Shown here: one piece after another, positions 5,356 to 6,109 of the stretch
How the letters are laid out: each line of letters opens with the position of its first letter
How positions within the stretch are numbered: position 1 is the stretch's first letter
Assembly (NCBI GenBank): GCA_943327015.2
Contig: CALPVM020000156.1
Span: forward strand, 1 to 6,109
Direction: 5' to 3'
DNA: 6,109 bases
From: Akkermansia muciniphila
GTDB lineage: Bacteria; Pseudomonadota; Gammaproteobacteria; Burkholderiales; Burkholderiaceae_C
Position numbers and translations under genes: made by a program
The notes under the pieces: model-generated
Seen by the model: the letters and a program-made list of their open reading frames with translations, nothing else
Database searches by the model: none
Told to the model about the DNA's origin: nothing

Positions 5356-6109
5356 TCATGAAATGCTTTACGCTGCAGCGCTGGAACAGCGCAGCAAACT
5401 GCCCAATGAAGCCTTATTTTCTATCGGCGATTTGCTAAAGCTCCCTAAGTTTTACAACTGGGTTGATTGCTGCGTTACGAAGGAACTAAGTTTTCAAATG
5501 TATCTCGCAAGCGCAGACGATGGCGTGGCACTGCGTTTCTTTTGGAATGGTTGCTACGAAAAGACGACCATCGGTCTTTGGGCTCACTTCGTAAAAAATG
5601 GCGGAATTATTATTGACATTGGCGCACACACCGGTGCATACACATTAGCCGCATTCTCTGCAGATCCTAACGCCAGCATATTATCATTTGAACCGCATTT
5701 CATGAATTTTTCCAGATTAAACATGAATCTGAGAGGCAATGGATGTGATCCAAAAAATATTTTCATGTTAGGCGTTGGAGAAAAAAATGAAATTCTCCCT
5801 TTTTCCACACCATCCAATACAAGTTACCTTACATCAGGCGGATCTATTGGCGCCAAAGACAACGCATTAATTACTGACATCCAAGTTGTTGGACTGGATG
5901 AATTTATTCCTCCAAGCATTAGGTCAGAGGTTAAATTGATAAAAATAGACGTTGAGGGACACGAGGATGCATGCCTGCGTGGCATGCATCGCCTGATTTT
6001 AGAATCTCAACCGATCATTTTTCTGGAATGCATTGATGGTACTTCTGGCTTAGCGGTGTCAAAAACACTCAAAGAAATGAATTATGTTTTTTACGTCATC
6101 AACGACGAC
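5345..6109 (+). CDS. FkbM-family SAM-dependent methyltransferase, partial (3' end beyond window)
   Basis: FkbM-type enzymes O-methylate sugars or other hydroxyls with S-adenosylmethionine. The frame runs for 255 codons to the window edge with no stop. SAM-binding motif I is IIIDIGAHTGAYTLAA (88-103), the acidic loop is FEPHFMNFSRLNMNL (115-129), and the family signature KIDVEGHEDACLRGM (200-214) is followed by QPIIFLEC (222-229). An extra N-terminal stretch of about 85 residues precedes the catalytic domain. The start at 5345 overlaps the previous stop by 11 bases; no strong Shine-Dalgarno is seen, which suggests coupled translation. An alternative ATG lies at 5363. An A7 run is at 5781-5787. 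In this context it probably methylates the glycan made by the preceding transferases, as methylated sugars are common on flagellin glycans. Few C-terminal residues should be missing. Confidence 0.92.
   Translation, partial: MPINHEMLYAAALEQRSKLPNEALFSIGDLLKLPKFYNWVDCCVTKELSFQMYLASADDGVALRFFWNGCYEKTTIGLWAHFVKNGGIIIDIGAHTGAYTLAAFSADPNASILSFEPHFMNFSRLNMNLRGNGCDPKNIFMLGVGEKNEILPFSTPSNTSYLTSGGSIGAKDNALITDIQVVGLDEFIPPSIRSEVKLIKIDVEGHEDACLRGMHRLILESQPIIFLECIDGTSGLAVSKTLKEMNYVFYVINDD

Overview
The window looks like a flagellar accessory locus from a betaproteobacterium. The reasons are two compact flagellins of the betaproteobacterial type, an FlhD-family master regulator (found mainly in Enterobacteria and Betaproteobacteria) and sigma-28-like flagellar promoters. 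The genus cannot be told from the sequence. No rRNA, tRNA, CRISPR array, transposase or phage gene is visible.

Layout. Positions 1-617 hold the first 205 codons of a flagellin gene on the minus strand, cut by the window edge. Positions 618-1009 are a divergent intergenic region with one candidate sigma-28 promoter for each flagellin and small leader hairpins. Positions 1010-1837 hold a second, complete 275-residue flagellin on the plus strand, closed by a strong rho-independent terminator at 1873-1912. Two inverted repeats (1929-1947 and 2030-2043) lie in front of flhD (2069-2374). The second is a perfect palindrome of CRP/FNR type. No flhC follows flhD. Instead, an AT-richer block of five tightly packed plus-strand genes runs to the window end: a DUF115/Maf-type flagellin glycosyltransferase (2410-3696), an unrecognised 85-residue protein (3683-3940), two DxD-motif GT-A glycosyltransferases (3953-4630 and 4627-5355), and an FkbM-family methyltransferase cut by the right edge (5345 onward).

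How it fits together (inference). The two flagellins are the probable acceptors; their short central domains are rich in Ser and Thr. The Maf protein would place the first sugar on them, the two GT-A enzymes would extend it, and the FkbM enzyme would O-methylate the glycan. The glycan genes overlap one another by 14, 4 and 11 bases or have a 12-base gap, so they probably form one translationally coupled operon, possibly read through from flhD. The parts most worth a second look are flhD without flhC, its palindromic operator, the small unknown protein locked to the Maf gene, and homopolymer runs in the glycosylation genes.
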